64,000 bases of DNA from an uncultured Caryophanales bacterium (GCA_946544685.1 CAMNML010000004.1:12339-76338); one strand, 5' to 3'. Shown: positions 26,452 through 36,925, counted from the stretch's first letter. A program made the numbers and translations. Notes: a model not told the origin generated them from the letters alone.

Positions 26452-26880
26452 TTATTTATTATTCTCTTCTTTTAATGATTTTTCTATTCCCCACCAACCT
26501 AATAGAGCACATTTTTTTCTATTTGGTTGTTTATATATGTCATTATATACATTTGCTTGTTCTAGTATATCTTCATTGTATTCCTTTTCATCTATCATAT
26601 TATAAAAGTTATTTATTATTTCATTTGCTTCTTCAATTGTTTTACCTATTAAGGTATCTATCATTATAGATGTTGATGATGTACATATTGCGCATGCCTC
26701 TCCATCGAATCTTACGTCTTTTATTTTTCCATCTTCTAGTTTTACCATTAGATTTACTTCATCTATACATGAGTCATTATTCATATTTACTTTTATATAT
26801 GTTTCGTCTTCAATTAATCCTTTGTTTTTTGGATTTTGATAGTGTTCTAGTATTATACTTCTTTTCATATTTTGATCCAT
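26452..26880 (-). CDS. sufU: SufU/IscU-like sulfur-transfer protein
   Basis: 142 aa. SufU takes persulfide sulfur from the SufS cysteine desulfurase via a zinc-bound Cys. Three conserved cysteines are present: NDSCIDEV (about residue 34), ACAICTSS (about 61-64) and KKCALLGW (about 128), along with ILEHYQNPKNKG at the start. Directly upstream of sufB. Without a nearby sufS, its donor must be encoded elsewhere. Confidence 0.92.
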   Translation of the reverse strand: MDQNMKRSIILEHYQNPKNKGLIEDETYIKVNMNNDSCIDEVNLMVKLEDGKIKDVRFDGEACAICTSSTSIMIDTLIGKTIEEANEIINNFYNMIDEKEYNEDILEQANVYNDIYKQPNRKKCALLGWWGIEKSLKEENNK

Positions 26881-26927
26881 AAAATCGCCTCTATATGTAT
26901 TTTATCATTTTTTTCGAAAAAATAAAA

Positions 26928-26943
26928 GAAGCTATTTAGCTTC
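26928..26943 (-). terminator. spoVS terminator
   Basis: GAAGC/GCTTC stem overlapping the spoVS stop, followed by TTTTATTTTTTCG on the minus strand. Confidence 0.75.
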
Positions 26944-27192
26944 TACTATTAGTTTTATTGCTGTTCTTTCTTCACCTTCTATTTGTATATCAGTGAATGC
27001 TGGAATACATACTAGATTTTTTCCTGATGGAGCTATAAAACCTCTTGCGATTGCGATTGCTTTTACTGCTTGATTTAATGCTCCTGCACCTATTGCTTGC
27101 ATTTCTGCTACTTCATTTTGTCTTATTACATTTGCGAGTGCTCCAGCTACTGAACTAGGATTTGATTTAGTTCCTACTTTTAATGTTTCCAT
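26932..27192 (-). CDS. spoVS: stage V sporulation protein S
   Basis: 86 aa, the highly conserved SpoVS: METLKVGTKSNPSSVAGALA, then GAGALNQAVKAIAIARGFIAPSG and ALKLIVEAK-like end. An Alba-like fold protein found in spore formers and also in some non-spore formers; in Bacillus it helps progression through septation and coat formation. It follows the PHP gene, separated by a 13-bp inverted repeat. Confidence 0.96.
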   Translation of the reverse strand: METLKVGTKSNPSSVAGALANVIRQNEVAEMQAIGAGALNQAVKAIAIARGFIAPSGKNLVCIPAFTDIQIEGEERTAIKLIVEAK

Positions 27193-27204
27193 AAATATTC
27201 CTTC

Positions 27205-27236
27205 TTTCTATACTAAAGTATATTTTAGTATAGAAA
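27205..27236. repeat. perfect 13-bp inverted repeat between PHP gene and spoVS
   Basis: TTTCTATACTAAA and TTTAGTATAGAAA with a 6-base loop (27218-27223). It covers the PHP stop codon and ends about 5 bases before the spoVS ribosome site. No T run follows it on the minus strand, so it is not a standard terminator; RNA processing or an operator are alternatives. Confidence 0.75.
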
Positions 27237-28091
27237 AAATATGTCTTTTTCTTTTATTTTTATGTGTTCTCTTGTTGTTTTTCCTAGTAATATTTTAGGT
27301 TTGTTTGTTCCGTGAAAATCACTTCCTCCTGTTGTTAGAAAAAATTTATCCATTATTATATCGTCATATTTTTTCGCTAAATCACGATATCTTTCTACGT
27401 CTCCTAATGTATGTATACTATTATATATTTCTATTCCATCTAACCCTTCAGCTATTAATGATTCAATAAATTTTTCAATATCTATTTGATAGTCATCTTC
27501 AACTTCTCTTGGATGAGCGAGTATTGCTTTTCCTCCTGCTGCATGAATTGTATCTATAATGATTTTTGATGGAATTCTATGTACAATTAAACCTTTTGGA
27601 GTTAGATACTTATCATAGATTTCACTTCTTTTTAGTCCTTGGTTTTCTGGCTTTTGTAGTAAGATTTCACAAATATCATATCGTCCTATTGTTCCTTTTT
27701 TGTTTAAGATTTTCATTTCTTCTTCTGGTGTTATTATTGTATGACTATTTTTTGAAAAAGTATCTCTTATATATTCTAGAACTTGTATTATTTTTCTTTT
27801 TCTTTTTGCTTTAATTAGATTGCATATTCTTAGTAATTCTTCATTATTACAATTAATGTCATATCCTAGGATATGACAGTTATATTTATCATGTAATGCT
27901 GAAAATTCTATCCCAGGAATACAGTTCATATTATCAGGTAGTAAAATATCGTTCATTTCTTTATAAGCTGAAACATCATCGTGATCTGTAATTGAAAATA
28001 ATTCAATTTTTATTTCTTTTAACATTTCGATTATTTCACGAGTTGAGTATGTACCGTCGGAGTTGTTTGTATGTATATGCATATCTATCAT
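27225..28091 (-). CDS. PHP-domain metal-dependent phosphoesterase
   Basis: About 288 aa. The PHP metal motifs are intact: DMHIHTNNSDGTYS at the N-terminus, FSITDHDDVSAYKE, PGIEFSA, ILAHPRE, and GGSDFHG near the end. Family members act as histidinol-phosphatase-like, 3',5'-nucleotide bisphosphate phosphatase or RNase AM-type enzymes; the precise substrate is not decided by sequence. The ATG at 28091 follows GGAAGTGG. Confidence 0.88.
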   Translation of the reverse strand: MIDMHIHTNNSDGTYSTREIIEMLKEIKIELFSITDHDDVSAYKEMNDILLPDNMNCIPGIEFSALHDKYNCHILGYDINCNNEELLRICNLIKAKRKRKIIQVLEYIRDTFSKNSHTIITPEEEMKILNKKGTIGRYDICEILLQKPENQGLKRSEIYDKYLTPKGLIVHRIPSKIIIDTIHAAGGKAILAHPREVEDDYQIDIEKFIESLIAEGLDGIEIYNSIHTLGDVERYRDLAKKYDDIIMDKFFLTTGGSDFHGTNKPKILLGKTTREHIKIKEKDIFFLY

Positions 28092-28133
28092 ATAAACCAC
28101 TTCCTAGTTTTATTTTAGCACTTAAAGAAAAAA

Positions 28134-28151
28134 AGAACAATAATTTGTTCT
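28134..28151 (-). terminator. ABC exporter gene terminator
   Basis: AGAACAA/TTTGTTCT stem at the stop, with TTTTTTT following on the minus strand. Confidence 0.8.
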
Positions 28152-29875
28152 TACATTTCTGTATTGTATAGACTTCTATATATTTTTGATTTTTTTAGTA
28201 ACTCTTTGTGTGTTCCTGAATCACTCAACTTTCCTTTATCAATTATATGTATTATGTCAGAGTCTATTATTGTAGATAGTCTATGCGCAACAATAATTAT
28301 TGTATGGTCTTTTATTAGATTATCTATTGTCATTTTGATGTATTCTTGTGATTCATTATCAAGTGCACTTGTAGCTTCATCGAATAGTATTATTTTCGTA
28401 TTTAATAGTAGTGTTCTTGCTATTGCGATTCTTTGTTTTTGACCACCTGATAAGTTTACACCGCCTTCTCCTATTATTGTTTCATATTTATTTGGAAGGC
28501 TCATTATATATTCGTCAATATATGCTTTTTTACATACGTCTCTTACTTCTTCTAGTGTTGCGTCTGGTTTTACTATTTTGAAATTTTCAAGTATTGATAT
28601 ATTAAATAAGAATGGAGTTTGTCTTATTATAGAGATATTGTTTCTTAATGATTCTTCTGTTAAGTCTTTTATGTTTATTCCATCTATCAATATTTCTCCT
28701 TTTGTTGTATCAAAGTATCTTAGTAATAGGTTAAATATTGTTGATTTTCCATTTCCACTTCTACCTATTATTGCGATTTTTTTATTTGGTTCAAGTTTTA
28801 AATTTAATCCTTTTAGTGTTAGTTCTTCATCTTCTGTGTATTTAAATTCAACATTTTTGAATTCTATTAATCCTTTTGTGTTTTTTAAATTCTTTTTTCC
28901 AAATTTTTCATCTTGATATTTTCTATTGTTTACTATTTCATCTATTCTTTTTAATGAAACTGATACTTTATTATAGTTTATTCCAAAGTCACTAATGGAC
29001 TCTACAACTTCATCTATTCTCCAAATATATGATTCAATTACTATGAAGAGTGCCAGTGTCATTTTTCCTTGAATAAATAGTGCTCCTGAGGTCATTAATA
29101 TTACGAATTGTAGTATAAAGTATATTAGATTATTTAAGTTATAGTATATTATTTCGTATTTTTTTATTTTCTTTTGTTCAATGAATAAATTATCAAAATT
29201 TTTGTACATTCTTTTTTCTATGTTTTTCTTTATGCCAAGGGCTTTTATTTCTCTTATTCCTGTTAAGTTTTCTGTTGCTGATTTAACATAGTCGTCTGAT
29301 TGTTTTTTTATTTTTTCTTGTGTACTTTTGATTTTAGGGAAGAATTTTTTTGATATTATTCCCATCGTTAGACCAAATACTAATATTTCAAGTCCTAATA
29401 TCCATGATGTTTTTATAGCTATTATGAAGACTATTATAACTACTACTGATCTACATGTCATTTTGATTAGTCTAGCTAATAATTCCATTACTCTATCTGG
29501 GTCAGTTACCATTCTGTTTATGAATTCACCAACACCTATTTCTTCGAATGCGATTGCTGGTAGTTCAGTTATTTTGTGGTATAGGTCTTTTAAGACGTTT
29601 TTTGAAAATTTTAATTCTAGATAATTATATAAGAAGTCTCGTGGTATTGAAAATACTACATAGAATAGTATGTATAATGATTCCCAAAGTATTAAGAAAA
29701 ATAAAAACATCTTAAAATTCATATTTGTAAGATGTTCCAAAGCAAAGCCCCAAAGTACAGATGTAATTAGTGCTGGTATATATGTTAAAATAACTAATGT
29801 CAAATACGCAATTAGCTTCAGTTTTTCATCTTTCAAATAATGCCACAAAATTTTGAAATTATTTTTTGCTTTCAT
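28151..29875 (-). CDS. ABC-type exporter, fused membrane and ATPase domains
   Basis: 574 aa. Six membrane spans in residues 1-300, then an ATP-binding domain with Walker A GRSGNGKST, Q-loop IIRQTPF, signature LSGGQKQRIAIAR, Walker B IILFDEATSALD and the switch His in VAHRLST. A homodimer or a heterodimer partner of the MsbA/LmrA type for lipids, drugs or peptides; the cargo is unknown. Monocistronic, with its own promoter and terminator. Confidence 0.95.
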   Translation of the reverse strand: MKAKNNFKILWHYLKDEKLKLIAYLTLVILTYIPALITSVLWGFALEHLTNMNFKMFLFFLILWESLYILFYVVFSIPRDFLYNYLELKFSKNVLKDLYHKITELPAIAFEEIGVGEFINRMVTDPDRVMELLARLIKMTCRSVVVIIVFIIAIKTSWILGLEILVFGLTMGIISKKFFPKIKSTQEKIKKQSDDYVKSATENLTGIREIKALGIKKNIEKRMYKNFDNLFIEQKKIKKYEIIYYNLNNLIYFILQFVILMTSGALFIQGKMTLALFIVIESYIWRIDEVVESISDFGINYNKVSVSLKRIDEIVNNRKYQDEKFGKKNLKNTKGLIEFKNVEFKYTEDEELTLKGLNLKLEPNKKIAIIGRSGNGKSTIFNLLLRYFDTTKGEILIDGINIKDLTEESLRNNISIIRQTPFLFNISILENFKIVKPDATLEEVRDVCKKAYIDEYIMSLPNKYETIIGEGGVNLSGGQKQRIAIARTLLLNTKIILFDEATSALDNESQEYIKMTIDNLIKDHTIIIVAHRLSTIIDSDIIHIIDKGKLSDSGTHKELLKKSKIYRSLYNTEM

Positions 29876-29899
29876 TGTTTTACCTCCTTTACATGTGTA

Positions 29900-29928
29900 A
29901 TTTTAACATATATTTATTGTTTTATCAA
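29900..29928 (-). promoter_or_regulatory. ABC exporter promoter
   Basis: Minus-strand TTGATA (29923-29928), 17 bases, TAAAAT (29900-29905), then GGAGG before the gene. Confidence 0.65.
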
Positions 29929-29951
29929 GAAAAAATTTATTTATAACAAAA

Positions 29952-29972
29952 AAATCCAGTTTTTTTGGATTT
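29952..29972 (-). terminator. terminator after the gene at 29973
   Basis: AAATCC/GGATTT stem followed by a T run on the minus strand. Confidence 0.75.
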
Positions 29973-30410
29973 TTATTCATATTTTTTTATTTTTATTAAA
30001 TCTTTCACTTTTATATCTTCAACATTGTAATATTCGTAACTATCTGTTTGTACTGCTAATAATTTAGCTCCTTCTTGTATTATATTTTCTTCATTAATTC
30101 CTGTATTGTTCATACCACTTATTTGTATTATTGTTGCATTATACTCATACCATGCATTAATTACTAATTTTTGTTCTAGATTTTGTACATATCCAACAGT
30201 ATTTATTTCTTGTACTGCATCTGTAAAACTACTATATACTTTTGTTGAATCTTTTAAATCAATTGTTTTTCCAACTATTGCTTGGCCCGTATGACTATAA
30301 TGGTGGGGCTCTCTATAAGGTTTTTCACACATTTCTTTGTAAAATATAAATGCGGATGCTGCTCCTATTAAAATCATTGTTTCTTTAAATGGATCTACTT
30401 TTTTTCCCAT
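29973..30410 (-). CDS. hypothetical protein downstream of uvrA
   Basis: 145 aa, not recognised. One hydrophobic segment near the N-terminus (MILIGAASAFIFYKEMC, about residues 11-27) suggests a membrane anchor, followed by a mixed alpha/beta outer domain (TGQAIVGKTIDLKDSTKVYSS). The start is 1 base past the uvrA stop, so it is translationally coupled to uvrA. Confidence 0.6.
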   Translation of the reverse strand: MGKKVDPFKETMILIGAASAFIFYKEMCEKPYREPHHYSHTGQAIVGKTIDLKDSTKVYSSFTDAVQEINTVGYVQNLEQKLVINAWYEYNATIIQISGMNNTGINEENIIQEGAKLLAVQTDSYEYYNVEDIKVKDLIKIKKYE

Positions 30411-30411
30411 A

Positions 30412-33228
30412 TTATTTCTCCTCTAATATTTTTTTTAGGAATTGTCCAGTGTATGATTGTTTAACACTCGCTACTTCTTCTGGTGTTCCTATTGCTACTA
30501 TATTTCCACCTTCGTCTCCACCTTCTGGTCCTAAATCTATTATATAGTCTGCTACTTTTATTACATCTAGATTGTGTTCTATTACTATTACTGTATCTCC
30601 ATTATCTACTATTCTTTGTAGGATTGCTAGTAGTTTTTTTATGTCTTCACTATGAAGTCCTGTTGTTGGTTCATCTAGTATAAATAGACTTTTCCCTGTC
30701 GGTTTCTTTTGAAGTTCTTTTGCTAATTTTACTCTTGCTGCTTCTCCTCCTGATAGTGTTGGAGCGCTTTGTCCTAGTTTAACGTATGATAATCCTACAT
30801 CCATAAGCATTTGTAGTTTGTTTTTTACTTTTGGATGATTTTCAAAGAATTCTAGTGCTTCTTCTACTCTCATTTCTAGTACATCATATATAGATTTTCC
30901 TTTATATTTTACTTCTAGTGTTTCACTATTGTATCTTGTTCCATGGCATACTTCACATGGTACATATACGTCTGGCAAGAAGTGCATTTCTATTCTTTTT
31001 ACTCCATCTCCCCAGCATGCTTCACATCTTCCGCCTTTTACATTAAATGAAAATCTTCCTTTATCGTATCCTCTTATTTTTGCTTCTTTAGTTTGAGTAA
31101 ATACATCTCTTATATCATCAAATACTCCTGTATAGGTTGCTGGATTTGATCTTGGTGTTCTTCCTATTGGCGCTTGTGATATATCTATTACTTTATCTAT
31201 ATTTTCTAAACCTTTTATTTCTTTATATTTTCCTGGTTTTAGTTTTGTTTTATATAGATTGGATGCTACTGCTTTATATAGTATTTCGTTTATTAATCTA
31301 CTTTTTCCTGATCCTGATACTCCTGTTATACATGTAAGTGTTCCAAGTGGAAATTTAACGTTTATATTTTTTAAGTTGTTTTCTTTCGCACCTTTTATTT
31401 CTATGTATTTTTTATTTCCTTTTCTTCTTTTTTCTGGTATTTCTATTTTTCTTTTTCCTGATAAGTATTGACCTGTTATACTAAATTCATTTTTCATTAC
31501 TTCTTGTGGAGTACCTTTTGCTACTACTTCTCCACCATGTATTCCAGCTTTAGGTCCTATATCTACTAAGTAATCACATGCTAACATTGTATCTGTATCG
31601 TGTTCTACTACTATTAGTGTATTTCCTAAGTCTCTCATTTCTAGCATTGATTTTATTAGTCTTTCATTATCTCTTTGATGTAGTCCAATACTTGGTTCAT
31701 CTAGTACGTATAGTACTCCTGTTAGTCTTGAACCTATTTGAGTTGCTAGTCTTATTCTTTGTGCTTCTCCACCTGATAGTGTTCCTGCTGTTCTGTTAAG
31801 TGTTAGATATTCTATTCCTACGTTTATTAAGAATTCTAGTCTTGAGTTTATTTCTTTTAGTATTAGTTCTGATATTTCTTGTTGTTGTTTTGTTAGTTTT
31901 AGATTTTTTAAGAATATATGCAAGTCTTTTATACTTAGTTGTGTCATTTCATATATATTCTTTTTTCCTATTAATACTGATAGAACTGATTCGTCTAGTC
32001 TTGAACCATGGCATGTCGGACAAACTAATTCTGTCATATAGTTTTCTATCCATTCTCTAATCCATGAACTTTTTGTTTCTATGTATCTTCTTTCTAGGTT
32101 TGTTATTATTCCTTCAAAGAAGTCTTTTTTGTTTCTTGTGTTTCCTGTTTTAGATTTGTATTTAAATTCTAGTATATCTCTTGATCCATATAGTATAATG
32201 TCTAGTTCTTCTCTTTTTAGATTTTTTACTGGCTTATCTAGGTCTATATTATAGAATTTTGCTACTGTAGAAATTTCTGTGTATGTTGTGTTGTCTTCGT
32301 CTGTATTAATTGATACTATCGCACCTTCATTTATACTTTTATTTTTATCTGGTATTATTAAATCTTCATCTATTTTATATTGTATTCCTAAACCTTTACA
32401 AACTTTGCATGCTCCATATGGTGCATTAAATGAGAATATTCTAGGTTCTAGTTCTGGTAGCGAGAAGTCACAGTCTGGACATGCATATTTTTCACTCATT
32501 AAGAATTCATTTTGTCCAACTACGTCTATTAATACTTTTCCTTTTGCTAGTTTAGATGCTGTTTCTATTGATTCATATAGTCTTGATCTTATTCCGTCTT
32601 TTATTATTAGTCTATCTATTACTACTTCTATGTTATGTTTTTTTGTTTTAGATAGTTCAATATTTTCTGAAAGATCATATTCTTCTCCATCTATTCTAAT
32701 TCTTACATATCCATCTTTTCTATAGTCTTCTAATAAGTCTTTAAATGTTCCTTTTTCTCCATGTATTACTGGAGCCATTATTCTTATTTTTGTATTTTGT
32801 TCTAGATTTAGTACTTGATTTGTCATTTCTTCTATACTTTGGCTTGATATTGGTTTATGATGATTAGGACAGTATGGCACTCCAATTCTAGCATATAGTA
32901 GTCTTAGGTAATCATATATTTCTGTTATTGTTCCAACTGTACTTCTTGGATTTTTATTTGTTGTTTTTTGATCTATTGATATAGCAGGTGATAATCCTTC
33001 TATTGAGTCTACATTTGGTTTTTCAGATCCTCCTAGAAATTGTCTTGCGTATGCACTTAAAGATTCTACATATCTTCTTTGTCCTTCAGCATATATTGTA
33101 TCGAATGCTAATGAACTTTTTCCTGATCCTGATACACCTGTCATTACTATTAGTTTGTTTTTTGGTAGTTCTAAATCTATGTTTTTTAAATTATTTTCTC
33201 TTGCACCTTTTATTACTATCTTATCCAT
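30412..33228 (-). CDS. uvrA: excinuclease ABC subunit A
   Basis: UvrA (938 aa) finds helix-distorting DNA damage and loads UvrB. Two ABC-type ATPase modules: Walker [15 protein letters not shown] (N) and [11 protein letters not shown] (C); signatures [15 protein letters not shown] and [15 protein letters not shown]. Zinc motifs CPDCDF...CKVCKG and CEACWGDG...CEVCHG are intact. It normally follows uvrB, which is not present here, so uvrA has its own promoters. Confidence 0.98.
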   Translation of the reverse strand: MDKIVIKGARENNLKNIDLELPKNKLIVMTGVSGSGKSSLAFDTIYAEGQRRYVESLSAYARQFLGGSEKPNVDSIEGLSPAISIDQKTTNKNPRSTVGTITEIYDYLRLLYARIGVPYCPNHHKPISSQSIEEMTNQVLNLEQNTKIRIMAPVIHGEKGTFKDLLEDYRKDGYVRIRIDGEEYDLSENIELSKTKKHNIEVVIDRLIIKDGIRSRLYESIETASKLAKGKVLIDVVGQNEFLMSEKYACPDCDFSLPELEPRIFSFNAPYGACKVCKGLGIQYKIDEDLIIPDKNKSINEGAIVSINTDEDNTTYTEISTVAKFYNIDLDKPVKNLKREELDIILYGSRDILEFKYKSKTGNTRNKKDFFEGIITNLERRYIETKSSWIREWIENYMTELVCPTCHGSRLDESVLSVLIGKKNIYEMTQLSIKDLHIFLKNLKLTKQQQEISELILKEINSRLEFLINVGIEYLTLNRTAGTLSGGEAQRIRLATQIGSRLTGVLYVLDEPSIGLHQRDNERLIKSMLEMRDLGNTLIVVEHDTDTMLACDYLVDIGPKAGIHGGEVVAKGTPQEVMKNEFSITGQYLSGKRKIEIPEKRRKGNKKYIEIKGAKENNLKNINVKFPLGTLTCITGVSGSGKSRLINEILYKAVASNLYKTKLKPGKYKEIKGLENIDKVIDISQAPIGRTPRSNPATYTGVFDDIRDVFTQTKEAKIRGYDKGRFSFNVKGGRCEACWGDGVKRIEMHFLPDVYVPCEVCHGTRYNSETLEVKYKGKSIYDVLEMRVEEALEFFENHPKVKNKLQMLMDVGLSYVKLGQSAPTLSGGEAARVKLAKELQKKPTGKSLFILDEPTTGLHSEDIKKLLAILQRIVDNGDTVIVIEHNLDVIKVADYIIDLGPEGGDEGGNIVAIGTPEEVASVKQSYTGQFLKKILEEK

Positions 33229-33252
33229 GTTTACTCCTTCAAAGTTTTATAT

Positions 33253-33328
33253 ATTATACTACATTTTTTTATTTTGTAAAATGAAATTTTTACCATTTTA
33301 TTATAGCATACATTTGTTTGGATTGCAA
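33253..33328 (-). promoter_or_regulatory. two candidate uvrA promoters
   Basis: P1: TTGCAA (33323-33328), 17 bases, TATAAT (33300-33305). P2: TTTACA (33275-33280), 16 bases, TATAAT (33253-33258). I see no GAAC-N4-GTTC LexA site, so SOS control is not evident. Confidence 0.55.
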
Positions 33329-33339
33329 ATATGAAAAAA

Positions 33340-33355
33340 GATAGTTTTCACTATC
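33340..33355 (-). terminator. terminator of the glucosaminidase-like gene
   Basis: GATAGT/ACTATC stem over the stop codon, followed by TTTTTTC on the minus strand. Confidence 0.8.
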
Positions 33356-34028
33356 TTGATTTTATTTTTGATACGTAGTTATTTACTTGAGTAGCCCATG
33401 TTGTACTTCCTGCATATTTTCTATTCATTAATTCTGGTGTATTTAATCCCATACTAAAGTAGTTTTTTGAAAGGTTATCTATAAATCCTTTTATTCCTTC
33501 TTCTAGTGTTGCATATCCTTTGTATCCACCTGATCCACATACTGGTGCACCTTTTTGTCCACCAACGTTATTACATGTTACCATTAATCCACTACAGTGT
33601 CCATTACATCCAGTTTCGTGTAAAGATATCGCAACAGCTATATATGGGTCTACACCTTTTTCTAATGAGTATTCAGCATATAGTCTACCATATCCATTTA
33701 ATTCATTTTTTAAACTTCTGTCTAATTTTTCTGCTAACTGATCCATTGTAAGACCATCATATACAATTAGTGTTTTTAAATATTCTTGATATTCTTGTTC
33801 TTTTCTTTCTTCTTCTTGTTGTACCTTTTTTTCAAAGAATTTATTAAATGTTGTAAGTGTTATTTGTGTTGCGTCTGCTTTAGCAAGTTGATATCTATTT
33901 TCTGCTTCTATTTTTATATTTTGTTTTTTTTGTTCTATTTTATTATATGAGTTAATATTGATTACAAGCATTGCCAGTACTAAAACTAACATTGTTGAAG
34001 TCTCTATTATTCTTTTCAATTTACTCAC
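33351..34028 (-). CDS. membrane-anchored glucosaminidase-like peptidoglycan hydrolase
   Basis: 225 aa. One N-terminal membrane anchor (MLVLVLAMLVININS, about residues 13-28), a Lys/Glu-rich coiled coil (about 30-85), then a lysozyme-like domain: DPYIAVAISLHETGC (catalytic Glu likely in HETG), CNNVGGQKGAPVCGSGGYKGY, and TLEEGIKGFIDNL, as in LytD/SagA-type glucosaminidases. Extracellular; four cysteines may form disulfides. Confidence 0.8.
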   Translation of the reverse strand: MSKLKRIIETSTMLVLVLAMLVININSYNKIEQKKQNIKIEAENRYQLAKADATQITLTTFNKFFEKKVQQEEERKEQEYQEYLKTLIVYDGLTMDQLAEKLDRSLKNELNGYGRLYAEYSLEKGVDPYIAVAISLHETGCNGHCSGLMVTCNNVGGQKGAPVCGSGGYKGYATLEEGIKGFIDNLSKNYFSMGLNTPELMNRKYAGSTTWATQVNNYVSKIKSR

Positions 34029-34036
34029 CCTTTACT

Positions 34037-34092
34037 TACCTATTATCCTCAATAGGTATTAAAATTTTATCATAAAATAGTCAAAATGTCAA
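34037..34092 (-). promoter_or_regulatory. promoter of the glucosaminidase-like gene
   Basis: Minus-strand TTGACA (34087-34092), 17 bases, TAAAAT (34064-34069). A small stem CCTATT/AATAGG (34037-34056) lies in the leader. Confidence 0.7.
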
Positions 34093-34143
34093 ATTTGTGT
34101 ACACGTAGATGGTTTTGTTAATAATTATCTTGACAAAAGAAAA

Positions 34144-34161
34144 AAGCTTATTTTAAAGCTT
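34144..34161 (-). terminator. pnp terminator
   Basis: AAGCTT/AAGCTT stem with TTTTTTC following on the minus strand; it overlaps the end of pnp. Confidence 0.75.
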
Positions 34162-36277
34162 CTTTTCTTGAGAGATTTAGTCTTCCTCTTTTGTCATATC
34201 CTAATGATTTAACTATTATTTCGTCTCCTACTTTAACTACATCACTTGGTTTTTCTACTCTTTCTTCTGCTAGATGTGATACGTGAACTAGTCCTTCTGT
34301 TCCTGGCCATAGTTCTACAAAGCATCCGAAGTCTTCTACTTTTACAACTTTACCAGTGTATACTTTTCCGTCTTCTACTTCTCTTACTACTTCTTTTATC
34401 ATTTCAGCAGTTTTATTAATTATATCTTGATCACTGTGGTAAATTATTACTCTTCCGTCGTCTTCTAGGTCAACTTTTACGGCATTAACATCTGTTACTG
34501 CTTTTACATTGCTTGCCTCAAGAATAATTTTTGTTATCATTTCTCCACCTTTTCCAATAACATCTTTAATCTTATTTGGATTTATTTCAAATGTCATTGT
34601 TTTTGGTGCATATTTTGATACTTCTTTTCTTGGTTCTGGTATTTGTGCTTCAATAACATCAAGTATTTGCATTCTTGCTTTTTTAGCTTGTTCTAGTGCT
34701 CCAGCAAGTATTTCTTTTGTTATTCCTTTTATTTTTATATCCATTTGAAGTGCACAGATACCTTTTCTTGTTCCTGCAACTTTAAAGTCCATATCTCCTA
34801 GGTGATCTTCCATACCTTGAATATCTGTTAGGATAGTATAGTCATCTCCATCAGTTATTAATCCCATTGCGATTCCAGCTACTGGTGCTTTTATTGGTAC
34901 ACCTGCAGCCATTAATGCCATACATCCAGCACATATACTTGCTTGTGATGATGAACCGTTTGATTCTAGTATTTCTGATACTACTCTTATTGTATATGGG
35001 AATTCTTCTTCTGATGGTATTACTTGAGAAAGTGCTCTTTCTCCTAAGGCACCATGTCCTATTTCTCTTCTTCCTGGTGCTCCATATCTTCCTGTTTCTC
35101 CTACTGAGAATTGTGGGAAGTTATAGTGTAGCATGAATCTTTTTTCTGCTTCAAGTGATAGACCATCTAGTATTTGATGTTCTCCTAATGCTCCAAGGGT
35201 AACTACACCTAATGCTTGAGTTTGTCCTCTTGTAAATAGTGCTGATCCATGTGTTCTTGGAAGTAGGTCAATATCTGTTGATAATGGTCTTATTTCATCC
35301 ATTGCTCTTCCGTCTGCTCTAGTACGCTCTTTTACAACTATTTTTCTGAATATTTCATATTCGATTTCTTCTAGAACTAGTTTTACTTTTGTTAGTAATT
35401 CTTTTAGTTCATCGTCTTTTAAGTCTTGATTATCGTTCTCATATTTAGCAACTACATCTTCTTTTACTTTGTCTATTGCTTCATATTTTTCTATTTTATC
35501 TAGAATTCTCATAGCTTTATTTAAGTTTTCTTCTGATAAAGTTCTAACTTCTTGTTTTAGTTCATCTGTTATTTCTAGAACTTCATATTCCATTTTTTCT
35601 TGTCCACATTCAGCTATTATTTTTTCCTCAAATTCACACAATTCTTTTACTGCATCATGTCCAAACATAAGTGCATCTAACATGTCACTTTCTGATACTT
35701 CTTTCGATCCACTTTCTACCATGTTTATAGCTTCTTTTGTTCCTGCTACTGTAAGTTCAATGTCAGTAAGTTCTAGTTGTTCTGCAGTTGGGTTGATTAT
35801 GAATTCTCCATTTATTCTTCCTACTTTTACTCCAGCTATTGGTCCATCAAATGGTATTTTACTGATACTTGTAGCTAAGCTTGAACCGAACATTGCTGCT
35901 AGTTCTGGTGAGTTATCTTGATCTACTGATAGAACTGTGTTTACTATTTGAACTTCATTTCTAAAGTTTTCTGGAAACATTGGTCTCATTGGTCTATCTA
36001 TCATACGTGCTGCAAGTGTAGCATTGTCTGTTGGTCTTCCTTCTCTTTTTATAAATCCACCTGGTATTTTACCTACTGAGTATAGTTTTTCTTGATATAG
36101 TACCATTAATGGAAAGAAGTCTGATAATACGTTTGCGTTTTTACTTACTACTGCAGTTGATAGTATTACTGTGTCTCCATATCTTACTAATACTGCTCCG
36201 TGTGCTTGTTTTGCTAGTTCTCCTATTTCTACTACTAATTTTCTTCCCCTGAAGTCTAATTCGTATACTTTTTTCAT
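34148..36277 (-). CDS. pnp: polyribonucleotide nucleotidyltransferase (PNPase)
   Basis: Phosphorolytic 3'-5' exoribonuclease, 709 aa. Two RNase PH domains with an alpha-helical linker; the second has the catalytic block with [17 protein letters not shown] and [14 protein letters not shown]. Then KH ([20 protein letters not shown]) and S1 ([20 protein letters not shown]) RNA-binding domains. Normal length. Follows rpsO through a terminator-like stem, the common rpsO-pnp pair. Confidence 0.98.
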   Translation of the reverse strand: MKKVYELDFRGRKLVVEIGELAKQAHGAVLVRYGDTVILSTAVVSKNANVLSDFFPLMVLYQEKLYSVGKIPGGFIKREGRPTDNATLAARMIDRPMRPMFPENFRNEVQIVNTVLSVDQDNSPELAAMFGSSLATSISKIPFDGPIAGVKVGRINGEFIINPTAEQLELTDIELTVAGTKEAINMVESGSKEVSESDMLDALMFGHDAVKELCEFEEKIIAECGQEKMEYEVLEITDELKQEVRTLSEENLNKAMRILDKIEKYEAIDKVKEDVVAKYENDNQDLKDDELKELLTKVKLVLEEIEYEIFRKIVVKERTRADGRAMDEIRPLSTDIDLLPRTHGSALFTRGQTQALGVVTLGALGEHQILDGLSLEAEKRFMLHYNFPQFSVGETGRYGAPGRREIGHGALGERALSQVIPSEEEFPYTIRVVSEILESNGSSSQASICAGCMALMAAGVPIKAPVAGIAMGLITDGDDYTILTDIQGMEDHLGDMDFKVAGTRKGICALQMDIKIKGITKEILAGALEQAKKARMQILDVIEAQIPEPRKEVSKYAPKTMTFEINPNKIKDVIGKGGEMITKIILEASNVKAVTDVNAVKVDLEDDGRVIIYHSDQDIINKTAEMIKEVVREVEDGKVYTGKVVKVEDFGCFVELWPGTEGLVHVSHLAEERVEKPSDVVKVGDEIIVKSLGYDKRGRLNLSRKEALK

Positions 36278-36306
36278 TTTTTACCTCCTTAATTCCAAAA
36301 AATAAA

Positions 36307-36325
36307 GACACTTAAAAAAAGTGCC
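36307..36325 (-). terminator. terminator-like stem between rpsO and pnp
   Basis: GGCACTT/AAGTGTC stem (minus strand) followed by TTTATTTTTT. It probably ends part of the rpsO transcripts, or is processed, with readthrough to pnp. Confidence 0.65.
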
Positions 36326-36337
36326 TGTTTTGTTTAA

Positions 36338-36607
36338 TTATTTTCTTAATCCTAATGATTTAACTATTTCACGATATCTGTTTACATCTTGTTTTGCTAA
36401 GTAGTTAAGTAAGCTTCTTCTCTTACCAACTTTCTTAAGTAAACCTCTACGTGAGTGGAAATCATGTTTGTGTTCTTTTAAGTGCTCTGTTAACTCAGTA
36501 ATTTCTTCTGTTAAAATAGCTATTTGAACTTCACATGAACCAGTATCATTAGTGTCTTTACCGTATTTTTTTACGATATTTGCTTTTGCTTCTTTTGTTA
36601 AAGCCAT
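36338..36607 (-). CDS. rpsO: 30S ribosomal protein S15
   Basis: S15, 89 aa: [36 protein letters not shown] and [15 protein letters not shown] are the conserved RNA-binding helices for 16S helix 22. Normal length; GAGGAG before the ATG. First gene of rpsO-pnp. Confidence 0.98.
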   Translation of the reverse strand: MALTKEAKANIVKKYGKDTNDTGSCEVQIAILTEEITELTEHLKEHKHDFHSRRGLLKKVGKRRSLLNYLAKQDVNRYREIVKSLGLRK

Positions 36608-36689
36608 TTTAATTCTCCTCTCTTTTTATATTCGCTTAATTCCTAGAAATACGTTGGAGTGCGTAATTCCAAGATATAAGTACATATTA

Positions 36690-36718
36690 AATATACAGTA
36701 AAATTTGTTTATTGTCAA
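36690..36718 (-). promoter_or_regulatory. rpsO-pnp promoter
   Basis: Minus-strand TTGACA (36713-36718), 17 bases, TATATT (36690-36695). The leader of about 75 bases to the rpsO start holds a GGAATTACGCACTCC stem-loop, a possible S15 feedback site. Confidence 0.75.
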
Positions 36719-36749
36719 GGATTTGTTTATATTAATTTTGTGTTAATTA

Positions 36750-36778
36750 TTGACTTCTTGTATTTGTTATGTTAGAAT
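36750..36778 (+). promoter_or_regulatory. promoter of RNA unit 1
   Basis: TTGACT, 17 bases, TAGAAT. The same promoter recurs at 37146-37174 and 37381-37409. Confidence 0.75.
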
Positions 36779-36784
36779 GTATGT

Positions 36785-36904
36785 AGTGAAGCAATACTTC
36801 ATATAATAAAAAAGGATATGTCTGAAGTCGTGTTCAGACGTTTCCTCTAAATGTGGAATGCATCTGATAACAACATTAGTTGAAATCAGATGCTTTTGTT
36901 TTTT
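36785..36904 (+). ncRNA. putative antitoxin RNA, unit 1
   Basis: About 120 nt. Three stems: GAAG/CTTC near the 5' end, GTCTGAA/TTCAGAC (36820-36839), and the terminator GCATCTGAT/ATCAGATGC (36860-36893) followed by TTTTGTTTTTT. The last stem arm GCATCTGAT is complementary to ATCAGATGC in the leader of the peptide mRNA. The segment TTTCCTC (36841-36847) can pair with a Shine-Dalgarno core. No ORF. Confidence 0.65.
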
Positions 36905-36925
36905 AAGCAAGAGTCCGTAACTAAA

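Noticed and set aside
36785..36904. Riboswitch for a downstream gene
   Set aside because: The RNA ends in a strong terminator and the next plus-strand sequence holds no gene; convergent peptide genes explain it better.
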